Positions 1 through 7,008 of a stretch of DNA of 9,947 bases are shown here, piece by piece. The stretch's first letter is position 1; the number at the start of each line of letters is the position of its first letter. The stretch is from Lentisphaerota bacterium (GTDB lineage: Bacteria > Verrucomicrobiota > Lentisphaeria > Victivallales > GWF2-50-93), in the NCBI GenBank assembly GCA_025360875.1, contig JANYBI010000146.1, positions 1-9,947 on the forward strand, in the 5' to 3' direction. The notes beneath the pieces are model-generated. The model made no database searches. It worked only from the letters and a program-made list of their open reading frames with translations, and was not told the origin of the DNA. The translations under genes and the position numbers were made by a program.

Positions 1-909
1 GAACCAGCGAGGATGACCTCCGGGTTCAATGCCGGCCTGGGGAGTCCATTCTATCGCATCCAGTTCCTTGATCTCCAGAAGCGCATCAAGATGGCACATC
101 GCCTGGGTACCATCCAGATGGTAGAGTGAATTGTCCAGCCACCTGCACTGTTCTGTCAGCGCCGGAACCGCAAACTCTTTGAACATGTCCGGCGAGAACA
201 TGGCAGATGCGTCACATTGCAGCTTTGCGGTCTTTCCCTCGCCCCAGATGCGGAACGCGGCCCATGACGAACTGCCATCATCGAGCTTGATGATGTCGTA
301 GATGCGCTGGTAGGCCTCGAACCAGACTTTGTTGATTTCCCAGACCTTCTGTTTGACCCATTCCGGTCTCTCGATCATGTCGAACATGAGGGTCTGCGGA
401 TTCCTAAGCGATGAAAGCACATCAATGTTTTCCACCAGATCGGGCGCCCCTGTCATATATTTCCCTTTGCCAAGACGGACGCATTCCCTGTGCGTCTTTT
501 CAGTAAGCTTCCACCATTTGTTCTGCGGATCGAATTTCAGTGGTGGAAGTTTTTCTGGTTCGGGCTCGTTCATGATACAGGGATCAAACCAGACGGTCTC
601 AGGCGAGATCCCCGGTTCACATCCCAGGAATGTCGCCAGCGAGCCGGGACCGAAACAGGTATCGCTTATCGGCAGGATATCGGCGCCATAATATCCATTG
701 GAGACATAATAGTGGTTCATCCTGGCGCGCATCACCGGATCAAGGTGATATTGCCTGAAATCCGGACATTCGACTTCCTTGATATTCTCGAGCTGTTTTG
801 CAGCTTTCGGTGCTCCCCAAGTGCCTATGACGACCCCTTTCCTGTTCCAGAAATCGTTGAAATGTCTTTTGGTGTCGTTCCAGTTCGGCTTCCAAGAAAT
901 TTCAGTCAT
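1..909 (-). CDS. URO-D/MtaA-like corrinoid methyltransferase family protein, C-terminus missing
   Basis: The minus strand is open from ATG at 909 to the left edge: 303 residues with no stop, so the 3' end lies outside the window. A GAGGG Shine-Dalgarno (minus-strand complement of 915-919) sits 5 bases before the ATG, which supports this start. The protein begins MTEISWKPNWNDTKRHF and continues with the Trp/Gly/Pro-rich sequence of the uroporphyrinogen decarboxylase superfamily. Near residues 263-267 it has YHLDG, and a second HLD follows at 273-275. Known members include HemE and the cobamide methyltransferases MtaA, MtbA and CmuA; relatives are often annotated as 'trimethylamine corrinoid protein'. 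The H-x-D-G motif has Asp where zinc-dependent MtaA/MtbA enzymes have H-x-C-G, so a zinc-thiolate mechanism is doubtful and the substrate is unknown. The length and start sequence do not suit a haem-pathway HemE. The family call is fairly firm; the exact function is not. Confidence 0.72.
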   Translation of the reverse strand, partial: MTEISWKPNWNDTKRHFNDFWNRKGVVIGTWGAPKAAKQLENIKEVECPDFRQYHLDPVMRARMNHYYVSNGYYGADILPISDTCFGPGSLATFLGCEPGISPETVWFDPCIMNEPEPEKLPPLKFDPQNKWWKLTEKTHRECVRLGKGKYMTGAPDLVENIDVLSSLRNPQTLMFDMIERPEWVKQKVWEINKVWFEAYQRIYDIIKLDDGSSSWAAFRIWGEGKTAKLQCDASAMFSPDMFKEFAVPALTEQCRWLDNSLYHLDGTQAMCHLDALLEIKELDAIEWTPQAGIEPGGHPRWF

Positions 910-940
910 ATATTCCCTCGGAGATTTTATTTTGTGTTTT

Positions 941-968
941 TTGTTTTAGATTAAAAGAATCGTATAAT
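941..968 (+). promoter_or_regulatory. Candidate sigma-70-type promoter for the MurC-like gene
   Basis: A perfect TATAAT (963-968) is preceded by TTGTTT (941-946) with a 16-base spacer. The -35 box is weak. Transcription would begin near 975, leaving a leader of about 25 bases with AGAAGGGG (975-982), which is an unusually distant Shine-Dalgarno, 18 bases before the ATG. The same AT-rich stretch must also hold the promoter for the divergent URO-D-like gene; TATTAT read on the minus strand at 964-969 is a possible -10 for it. This is inferred from motifs only. Confidence 0.4.
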
Positions 969-1000
969 ACATCTAGAAGGGGCTTTTTAATATTCTTCCA

Positions 1001-2398
1001 ATGAAAATCCCATCAAAAGTACATTTTGTCGGCATCGGCGGAATCGGCATGAGCGGTCTCGCTCAGATGCTCAAATGGCTCGGTTGCAAAGTCAGCGGCA
1101 GCGATCGCGACATGGACAAGCCTGAAAACGCCAGGATCATCAACTCGCTCAAGAAGTGCGGCATAAAGCTATTTCCCCAGGATGGTTCATATGCGTCAAA
1201 AACCAAGCCTGACTTTCTCGTCTACTCCAGCGCCATCGAAGAAGACAATCCTGATTTCAAGGCCGGCGAGAAGATCGCGAAGATCCACCGGGCCGAAGCG
1301 CTGGCGGCAGCAATAATGTCAATGAAAAATGTAGTTTCTGTCGCCGTCACTGGAACCTGCGGGAAGACAACCGTGACCTCCTGGCTAGCTGAGACCCTTG
1401 CCAGGATGGGACATGATCCGGTCATGCTCTCAGGCGGGCTCGTGAACAGTTTCTCATCTGCGAAGTTCGCAGGGAACTTCCGCCCCGGCAAAGGCAAATA
1501 TTTCATATATGAAGCCGATGAGAGCGACAAGAGCCTCTTAGCATTCAAGCCCGACTACTCCCTGATATTGAATATCGGGAATGACCATTATCCGATCACA
1601 GAGCTTGCCGAAGTCTTCAGGAAATTCATCAGCAACACGTCCAAGGGTGTCATAACTGACGAAACCGTGAAGGACAGCATCAAGGTATTTCCGAATAAAA
1701 AATGTGAACGGCTGACCTTCGGACAGGAAAAATCCAGCGAATGGAGTTTATCATCATACAAGATCGAAGACAATCTGCCTGTTGCCGAAGTGTTCAGGAG
1801 CAGTACTGGAGAACTCATAAGGCTGCCCCTGCCCTCGCCCGGACATCATAACGCGTTGAACGCGGTTTCAATCCTGGCGGCACTTGAAATCCTAGGTCTC
1901 TACAGGAAAGGCTCCGATAAGCATGTCTCATCTTTCGATGGTGTCTGGAGGCGTTTCAACATTAAAGGCAAGCTGCCGTCTGGTGCGCTTGTAATTGACG
2001 ACTACGCGCACAATCCTGAAAAGATCGCCTCGTGCATGAGGACGGCCCGCGAAATCACCCGTGGAAATCTTTTCGCAGTATTCCAGCCACACGGATTCGG
2101 TCCCCTGAAATTCATGAAGGATAACCTTTTCGCTGAGATCGAAAAGATTATAAAAAAGAAGGACTGTTTTATTTTTCTCCCGGTATTCTATGCCGGCGGC
2201 ACTACGAGTTTCAGCCCCACATCCGAGCAGACAGTACTGGAATACCGCCTCAACAGTTCGAAGAACTACTTCTATTTCAAGAACCGCGACGAACTCAGGA
2301 GTTATCTTTTGTCAAACACATCTGAAGGCGACACCGTGCTCGTGATGGGCGCCCGTGACAATTCGCTTTCCACCTGGACCGAAGAAATATGCCGCTGA
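1001..2398 (+). CDS. MurC-family Mur ligase (UDP-N-acetylmuramate--L-alanine ligase-like)
   Basis: This 465-residue protein has the three-domain layout of Mur ligases. The N-terminal UDP-binding domain starts VHFVGIGGIGMSGLAQML (residues 7-24), the hallmark of MurC/Mpl. The central ATPase has P-loop GTCGKTT (118-124), EADESD (171-176) and NIGNDH (191-196), plus PGHHNALN (280-287). The C-terminal domain has GVWRRF (314-319), DDYAHNPEKI (333-342) and FQPH (361-364). MurC adds L-alanine to UDP-MurNAc in the cytoplasm; the sister enzyme Mpl reattaches recycled tripeptide. Several signatures deviate from canonical MurC: GTCGKTT instead of GTHGKTT, DDYAHNP instead of DDYxHHP, and FQPHGFGPLK instead of FQPHRYxRT. 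It also stands alone, not in a dcw (division and cell wall) cluster. It may therefore be a MurC paralogue or a recycling ligase. The start is supported by the family alignment rather than by a good ribosome-binding site. Family membership is certain; the substrate is not. Confidence 0.85.
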   Translation: MKIPSKVHFVGIGGIGMSGLAQMLKWLGCKVSGSDRDMDKPENARIINSLKKCGIKLFPQDGSYASKTKPDFLVYSSAIEEDNPDFKAGEKIAKIHRAEALAAAIMSMKNVVSVAVTGTCGKTTVTSWLAETLARMGHDPVMLSGGLVNSFSSAKFAGNFRPGKGKYFIYEADESDKSLLAFKPDYSLILNIGNDHYPITELAEVFRKFISNTSKGVITDETVKDSIKVFPNKKCERLTFGQEKSSEWSLSSYKIEDNLPVAEVFRSSTGELIRLPLPSPGHHNALNAVSILAALEILGLYRKGSDKHVSSFDGVWRRFNIKGKLPSGALVIDDYAHNPEKIASCMRTAREITRGNLFAVFQPHGFGPLKFMKDNLFAEIEKIIKKKDCFIFLPVFYAGGTTSFSPTSEQTVLEYRLNSSKNYFYFKNRDELRSYLLSNTSEGDTVLVMGARDNSLSTWTEEICR

Positions 2399-2430
2399 GC
2401 CTTCCGTTAAAATCAGAAATAATATTCTCG

Positions 2431-2454
2431 CACAAAGGCACAGAGGCGCAAAGC
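2431..2454. repeat. Degenerate 8-base tandem repeat (CACAAAGG-type)
   Basis: Three consecutive octamers, CACAAAGG, CACAGAGG and CGCAAAGC, lie 32 bases after the MurC-like stop codon. I recall similar 'cacagaggcacagag' strings between genes in many bacterial genomes, often as dispersed copies, but their function is unclear. Only one cluster is visible in this window. Confidence 0.5.
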
Positions 2455-2455
2455 A

Positions 2456-2489
2456 AATAAATAAAGCAAAAGTTTAGCGCCATGCGCTA
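2456..2489 (-). terminator. Possible Rho-independent terminator for the helicase gene
   Basis: A perfect 6-bp stem, TAGCGC (2475-2480) and GCGCTA (2484-2489) with a 3-base loop, is followed on the minus strand by a T-rich tract (complement of 2474 down to 2456). It lies about 140 bases beyond the helicase stop codon. The T tract is interrupted, so the call is weak. Confidence 0.35.
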
Positions 2490-2504
2490 CAGGTTCGGAA
2501 TTAA

Positions 2505-2584
2505 TCCAGCAAGGCTGGAAAGAATCTGAGAAAGAACCCGTCCCGAGCTCTTGCAGACCCGGGATCTTCGACTTTGTGACTCAG
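2505..2584. other. Hairpin cluster between convergent genes
   Basis: Three more potential stems follow in the gene-free gap 2399-2626. TCCAGC (2505-2510) pairs with GCTGGA (2514-2519) over a 3-base loop. CTGAG (2526-2530) can pair with CTCAG (2580-2584), and this encloses TCCCG (2541-2545) paired with CGGGA (2560-2564). They could be terminators for the two convergent genes, a structured 3' end, or chance. I see no open reading frame with a ribosome-binding site in the gap. Confidence 0.35.
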
Positions 2585-2626
2585 CGGCTTGGTGCGAGGA
2601 AATGAATTTAGAATTTCAACCGCACC

Positions 2627-4672
2627 TCAGCAGATCTCGACCGGGCATTTCGGAATGGAATCAATGAAGATCTTCCCGTAGCGTTTCGAGATGATCCTGC
2701 GGTCAAGTATTACAATTATGCCATTGTCCGTCTTCTTCCTGATGAGACGGCCTACGCCCTGTCTGAATCTCAGGACAGCCTCGGGAAGCGAATAATGCAT
2801 GAATGAACTTTTACCTTCCCTCTCGATTCTTTCCGATCTGGCCTGGACAAGTGGATGGCTTGGCACGGCGAAAGGGAGTTTCGTTATGATCACGTTACTC
2901 AGGGCCTCACCCGGCACGTCGACACCCATCCAGAAGCTTGTCACTCCGAAAATCACGGAGTCAACGTCCTCCTTGAACGTGCTCAGCATTGAGGAACGGC
3001 TCCTGCCTTCGCCCTGCACGAGGAGAGTTATCCCAATATCATCAAAGAACGATCTCAGCCTTTCGGAACTTCTTTTCATGGCATCATAGCTGGTGAAAAG
3101 GACAAACGCCTTGCCATGCGTCAACCTGATGTAGTTCTCGATCTCATCGCATGCCGAGGAAAGGTAGTTCTCGTCATCAGGCAGCGGCATGTTCTTCGGA
3201 ATATATATTTTCAACTGCCTCTCATAGTCGAACGGGGTGTCGAGGACGGCTTCCCCGCCATTCGCAAACCCGATCCTTTCCTTGTAATATCCGAGGTCGC
3301 CCGCAACCGACAGGGTAGCGCTCGTAAGGACTACCGGGAGTCCTCCGTTGAAAAGGATCTTCCGGAGAATTTCGTTTACGTTGAGAGGCGCCGCATAGAG
3401 CTGGATGCTCATCTCCGCCTTCATCCCCTTTTCAATCCAGTACACATGGTCGTCCAACCGCATTGAGATGAAATCCGAAATCGCATTCCTGTAATAGTCG
3501 CATCTGAGGAGCATTGCGGAAAGCTCCTGTTTCAGATCGTCGTCATCATCATCGTCATCCTGCTCCTTCAGATATTCGTTCAGCTTGTACTCGAAATGGC
3601 CTATCTTCTCCGAAAGCATATCGAGCACGAAGTCGGGCTTCCTCAGCCTTATGACATTGTCGGCATAGTCGGCTGCGAATTCCCTGACCTTCTCGAAAAA
3701 TATTTCAGAGGCTTCCATAAGCTCTCCGACCTCACCCCTGAGGCGCAGAGGTTCTTCGCCAGGGCGCATGAGCAGACCTTTGCCGCGCTGGGGATCATAG
3801 AGCCTTCTGAGGAAAAGCCTGACGCCTGCACTGGATATGTGGATTCCGAGATGCTGGGCGGCTTCATCCTCGAGCGTATGTGCTTCATCGAGGATCAGGG
3901 CCGTATAGGCGGGCAGAAGACTTGTCTCGAGATCCTCGGAACTTTTTATTTTGAGATCGGTGAAGAAAAGCGCGTGGTTGGCGACAACAATGTCGGCGGT
4001 GTCCCACAGCTTCCTGGCCTTCCAGTAGAAACATCTCTTGAAGAAGACGCATTTGGGCTTAGCGCAGTTTCCGGTCTCAGAGCAGATGAAATCCCATGCC
4101 TGGCGGTCGAACTGGAAATCTATTTCCGAAAGGCTCCCCTCGCCTGCTCCTTCCGCCCACAACGCGATCCTCTCGACGTCGGACCTCATGGAATCAGCTG
4201 GAAGATATTCGGTATGTTCCCCGGCGACAATAGAAAGCCTGCGCCTGCAGATGTAGTTGCTCCTCCCCTTTGCGAGCGCGACGGTGAACTGGACATCCAT
4301 GATCCTGCTGAGAAGCGGCAAATCCTTTTCGACCAGCTGTTCCTGCAGGCTTATGGTTTCAGTACTTATGACCACCGGCTGTTTCCGCTCAAGCGCGCAG
4401 TAGATCGCCGGAACCAGATATGCAAAACTTTTCCCGACACCTGTAGGCGCCTCGATGCAGAGATTGCTCTTTTCCGCCAGTGCCGCGGCCACCTTGTGCG
4501 CCATCTCCTCCTGCTGGGGCCGTTTCTCGTATGCAGGCCCTCCAAGCTCAGCTGATCTCAGGAGCGGAGTGCCGTCGGAAAAAAAAACGGATGTCGCGGA
4601 AGGGATTCCGCTAGCGATGGATTGTTCTTCGATGTTGTCCAGAGGCATTATCATAAATTTTAAAAATTCCAC
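2627..4672 (-). CDS. dinG: DinG/XPD-family iron-sulfur ATP-dependent DNA helicase
   Basis: This 681-residue superfamily 2 helicase has Walker A EAPTGVGKS (74-82), DEAH (262-265), TSATL (450-454), GVTSFWMGVDVPGE (576-589) and motif VI QGVGRLIR (638-645). Four cysteines, C197, C203, C208 and C214, sit between Walker A and DEAH, where XPD, DinG and YoaA bind a 4Fe-4S cluster. The family unwinds DNA 5'-to-3', including R-loops and replication-blocking structures. The start is uncertain. GTG at 4672 gives the full length but has no good Shine-Dalgarno; ATG at 4654 (residue 7) and ATG at 4648 (residue 9) are alternatives. Two oddities are visible: eight consecutive Asp (372-379) in the region between the helicase halves, and a 9-base T run (in the sense strand) at codons 29-31. 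The gene stands alone, convergent with the Mur ligase and divergent from tolB. DinG versus YoaA cannot be settled here. Confidence 0.88.
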   Translation of the reverse strand: MEFLKFMIMPLDNIEEQSIASGIPSATSVFFSDGTPLLRSAELGGPAYEKRPQQEEMAHKVAAALAEKSNLCIEAPTGVGKSFAYLVPAIYCALERKQPVVISTETISLQEQLVEKDLPLLSRIMDVQFTVALAKGRSNYICRRRLSIVAGEHTEYLPADSMRSDVERIALWAEGAGEGSLSEIDFQFDRQAWDFICSETGNCAKPKCVFFKRCFYWKARKLWDTADIVVANHALFFTDLKIKSSEDLETSLLPAYTALILDEAHTLEDEAAQHLGIHISSAGVRLFLRRLYDPQRGKGLLMRPGEEPLRLRGEVGELMEASEIFFEKVREFAADYADNVIRLRKPDFVLDMLSEKIGHFEYKLNEYLKEQDDDDDDDDLKQELSAMLLRCDYYRNAISDFISMRLDDHVYWIEKGMKAEMSIQLYAAPLNVNEILRKILFNGGLPVVLTSATLSVAGDLGYYKERIGFANGGEAVLDTPFDYERQLKIYIPKNMPLPDDENYLSSACDEIENYIRLTHGKAFVLFTSYDAMKRSSERLRSFFDDIGITLLVQGEGRSRSSMLSTFKEDVDSVIFGVTSFWMGVDVPGEALSNVIITKLPFAVPSHPLVQARSERIEREGKSSFMHYSLPEAVLRFRQGVGRLIRKKTDNGIIVILDRRIISKRYGKIFIDSIPKCPVEIC

Positions 4673-4781
4673 TTGAGATTGTCAGGATATAAGTTAACAT
4701 TATGTTTTGCGTTAAACGGATCATGGAATATCTTTTCAATACGCATGCAAAATAACTGAAAACACCACAGGAGCAAGAAGA

Positions 4782-5963
4782 ATGTTTAAAAAGTTCATAC
4801 TTTTATCGGCGGCCCTGGCGATTATATCCTCATCCGCGCTCAATGCCCAGGAAGTCAAGGTGATCAAGCCCGGACGTGACAGGAACCCCACCCTGATGTA
4901 CAAGGATATCACCGGAAATCCGGAACTATCCAAGCTGATCCTTTCCGACCTCAAGCTGTGCGGCTGGTTCGATCTTGTCGACAGCGGGGCCGAATACTTC
5001 ATAACCGGCGCCGCGGCAGGCACGCAGGTGCAGATGGTCTTAGCAAATGGAAACGGCACCACGCTGTTCACAGTCAACTCACCGGTCTCGCAAAACCTCC
5101 GCAGCACGGCGCACAAGGCGGTAGACGCAGTCCTCAAGAAAAAATTCAACATTGAAGGAATATGCTCAACGAAGATCGCCTTCGCCGGCCAGACGCAGAT
5201 CGGCAAGAAAGAATTATTCATCTGCGATTTCGACGGGCAGGACGTCCAGCAGCTCACCAACAGCAACAGCCTTTCGGTGGAACCTGACTGGATACCCGGC
5301 AGGAATTCAATCGTATATACTCTCTATTCAAAGACGATGACAGACATTGTCGAGCTTGACGTCGCCTCCAGACGCAGCCGCAACCTCGCGCAGTTCCCCG
5401 GACTGAACGCCGGGGCGGCTGTATCGCCTAACGGGAATGTGATCGCCCTGATACTCAGCCGCGACAACCAGGTAGAACTGTATATAAAATCATTTTCAGG
5501 AAAAGACTTCCAGAGGCTGACAAACGATATCAGCGTCGAAGCATCGCCATGCTGGTCTCCGGCAGGGGACAAGATATGCTATGTCTCGGACAAATCCGGA
5601 AAACCCGGTCTTTATGTGATAAATTCCAGGGGCGGACCGTCTGTCAAGCTTCCGACCCAGGGTTCCGAGGCTGTCTCACCCAGCTGGTCTTCAGACAACA
5701 AGATCGCCTATTCAGCCAAAAATGGCAACTATGCGATTGCCGTGCTTGATCTGGCGGGCAAGGAACCTGGCAAGACTGTTGTCAACGCCGCCGGCGACTG
5801 GGAATCACCTTCATGGGCCCCTGATGCACGTCATGTGGTCTGTGCAAGAACTCTCGGAGGAAACTCGTCATTGTACGTAATCGACACTTGGACAGGGAAG
5901 GCAAGACAGCTTCTTGGCGGAAAAATGAACATAGTCCTGCCCAGCTGGTCGGGGATAAAATAA
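4782..5963 (+). CDS. tolB: TolB, periplasmic beta-propeller protein of the Tol-Pal system
   Basis: The 393-residue protein starts with a Sec signal peptide, MFKKFILLSAALAIISSSALNA, with likely cleavage before QEVKV (residue 23). An N-terminal TolB domain (about 23-130) includes LILSDLKLCGWFDLVD (52-67). A six-bladed WD40-like propeller (about 131-393) follows, with repeated units such as DGQDVQQLTN...EPDW, KDFQRLTND...PCWSPAGDKICYVSD and SPSWAPDARHVVCA. TolB binds Pal and helps hold the outer membrane to peptidoglycan during division. It is somewhat shorter than the roughly 430-residue Escherichia coli protein. AGGAG (4769-4773) lies 8 bases before the ATG and supports the start. A weak promoter is possible at TTGCGT (4707-4712) and TATCTT (4729-4734), in the region shared with the divergent helicase gene. 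No tolQ, tolR, tolA or pal lies beside it. The BIME-like element follows 7 bases after the stop codon. Confidence 0.9.
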   Translation: MFKKFILLSAALAIISSSALNAQEVKVIKPGRDRNPTLMYKDITGNPELSKLILSDLKLCGWFDLVDSGAEYFITGAAAGTQVQMVLANGNGTTLFTVNSPVSQNLRSTAHKAVDAVLKKKFNIEGICSTKIAFAGQTQIGKKELFICDFDGQDVQQLTNSNSLSVEPDWIPGRNSIVYTLYSKTMTDIVELDVASRRSRNLAQFPGLNAGAAVSPNGNVIALILSRDNQVELYIKSFSGKDFQRLTNDISVEASPCWSPAGDKICYVSDKSGKPGLYVINSRGGPSVKLPTQGSEAVSPSWSSDNKIAYSAKNGNYAIAVLDLAGKEPGKTVVNAAGDWESPSWAPDARHVVCARTLGGNSSLYVIDTWTGKARQLLGGKMNIVLPSWSGIK

Positions 5964-5970
5964 GAAGAAC

Positions 5971-6043
5971 ATGCCTTGCGGCATTGACTACAAACAAATA
6001 AAAAGCATTCAAAAATTCGCTCGTAGTCAAGCCCGCAAGGGCT
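5971..6043. repeat. BIME-like pair of inverted REP-type hairpins
   Basis: Two hairpin-plus-foot units face each other. The left unit is ATGCC-TTGC-GGCAT (5971-5984) running into TTGACTAC (5984-5991). The right unit is GTAGTCAA (6023-6030) running into AGCCC-GCAA-GGGCT (6030-6043). TTGACTAC and GTAGTCAA are exact reverse complements, and both hairpins have 5-bp stems with complementary TTGC and GCAA loops. A 31-base AT-rich spacer separates them. A GTAG tetranucleotide at the foot of a short palindrome is the hallmark of REP sequences mobilised by RAYT (REP-associated Y1 transposases). The element fills most of the tolB-lipA gap and could also stop transcription or stabilise the tolB mRNA. No RAYT gene is in the window. 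Confidence 0.6.
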
Positions 6044-6086
6044 GTTAACTGTTAATGCCACGAGTTACCATGATGCGATTGCCAAC

Positions 6087-6971
6087 ATGAATAATCCAAT
6101 AGAAAAAGTCCGGCCTAAACTTCCGCCATGGATAAGGGTCAAGGCTTCCGCAGGCGCAGGAAGGACCGTTGTCGAATCACTAATAAGCCAGTACAATCTG
6201 AATACCGTATGCCAGAGCGCCAGGTGCCCCAACCTCTGCGAATGCTGGCACAAGAGGACTGCGACTTTCATGATCCTCGGCAACGAATGCACCAGGAACT
6301 GCACATTCTGCGCGGTAAATAATTCATCATCGCCGGACAAGCCCGACGCCGGTGAACCTGCGAAGATCGCAGAAGCGGTCTTGAAAATGAAATTGAAATA
6401 TGTGGTTGTCACCAGCGTGACGCGCGATGATCTCCCAGATGGCGGAGCTTCACATTTCGCAAAGACAATCCGGGAGCTCAAGAAAAAGATACCTGCCGTA
6501 AAAGTGGAAGTGCTCACTCCGGATTTCAAAGGCGGCATGGGAAGCCTGAAAAAGGTCATTGCCGCAGGGCCCGACGTCTTCAATCACAATCTTGAAACAG
6601 TGGAGCGCCTGACAAGGGCCATAAGGAGCGGTGCTGATTTCAAGCGTTCACTGAAGGTCCTGGAAAACGCCTTTGAACTCGGCAAAGGGAAGGTCGCAGT
6701 CAAATCCGGAATAATGGTCGGTCTCGGGGAAACAGATCTGGAAATCGAGGAGACCATACGCGAAATACGCATGACCGGCGCGGAGATCCTTACCATCGGG
6801 CAGTATCTTCCTCCGTCATCGGCCCACAGGCCGCTTGACCGATATGTCACTCCAGAGACTTTTGAGAACTGGAAAGGATTCGCGCTCAGGCTGGGTTTCA
6901 AAAGCGTGGCAAGCGGTCCTCTGGTGAGAAGCTCCTACAATGCCGAGAACTACTTTGCAGGAACACTATAA
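6087..6971 (+). CDS. lipA: Lipoyl synthase LipA (radical SAM)
   Basis: This 294-residue protein inserts two sulfur atoms into protein-bound octanoyl groups (for example on GcvH or E2 subunits) to form lipoyl cofactors. It has both cluster motifs: the auxiliary CX4CX5C at C42, C47 and C53, and the radical-SAM CX3CX2C at C68, C72 and C75. The C-terminal RSSY (281-284) carries the serine that in LipA ligates the auxiliary cluster. PPWIRVK near the start, TSVTRDDLPDGGA, HNLETV and LTIGQYLPPS are family signatures, and the length is normal. ATG 6087 is the only reasonable start, because the in-frame upstream stop is at 6045-6047 and no ATG or GTG lies between. It has no clear Shine-Dalgarno. Instead, a short upstream frame (6055-6090) ends in a TGA that overlaps the lipA ATG as ATGA, so translational coupling is possible. 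The usual partner lipB is not adjacent. Function is confident. Confidence 0.97.
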   Translation: MNNPIEKVRPKLPPWIRVKASAGAGRTVVESLISQYNLNTVCQSARCPNLCECWHKRTATFMILGNECTRNCTFCAVNNSSSPDKPDAGEPAKIAEAVLKMKLKYVVVTSVTRDDLPDGGASHFAKTIRELKKKIPAVKVEVLTPDFKGGMGSLKKVIAAGPDVFNHNLETVERLTRAIRSGADFKRSLKVLENAFELGKGKVAVKSGIMVGLGETDLEIEETIREIRMTGAEILTIGQYLPPSSAHRPLDRYVTPETFENWKGFALRLGFKSVASGPLVRSSYNAENYFAGTL

Positions 6972-7008
6972 CCTGATTAATTCATGCTAAACGTGAACTC
7001 CGGCCTAT

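Noticed and set aside
329..954. Open frames on the plus strand at 329-691 and 490-954.
   Set aside because: They overlap the minus-strand URO-D-like frame, which has family-like sequence, a Shine-Dalgarno and a continuous 303-codon reading. The plus-strand products resemble nothing and are low in domain-like pattern.
2295..2483. A 62-codon minus-strand frame covering the Mur ligase end and the tandem repeat.
   Set aside because: It reads through the octamer repeat, has no Shine-Dalgarno and no recognisable sequence.
2399..2626. A possible tRNA or known riboswitch in the convergent gap.
   Set aside because: No cloverleaf with a GTTCRA-type arm or known aptamer core is visible; only simple hairpins are present, and neither gene starts here.
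3596..4555. A 319-codon plus-strand frame opposite the helicase gene.
   Set aside because: It is antisense to a gene with all helicase motifs. Its product shows no recognisable domain and it has no credible ribosome-binding site.
5724..6090. A shared 11-base string (ATGCGATTGCC) in tolB and just before lipA.
   Set aside because: The flanks do not match, and 11 bases is compatible with chance in this length of sequence.
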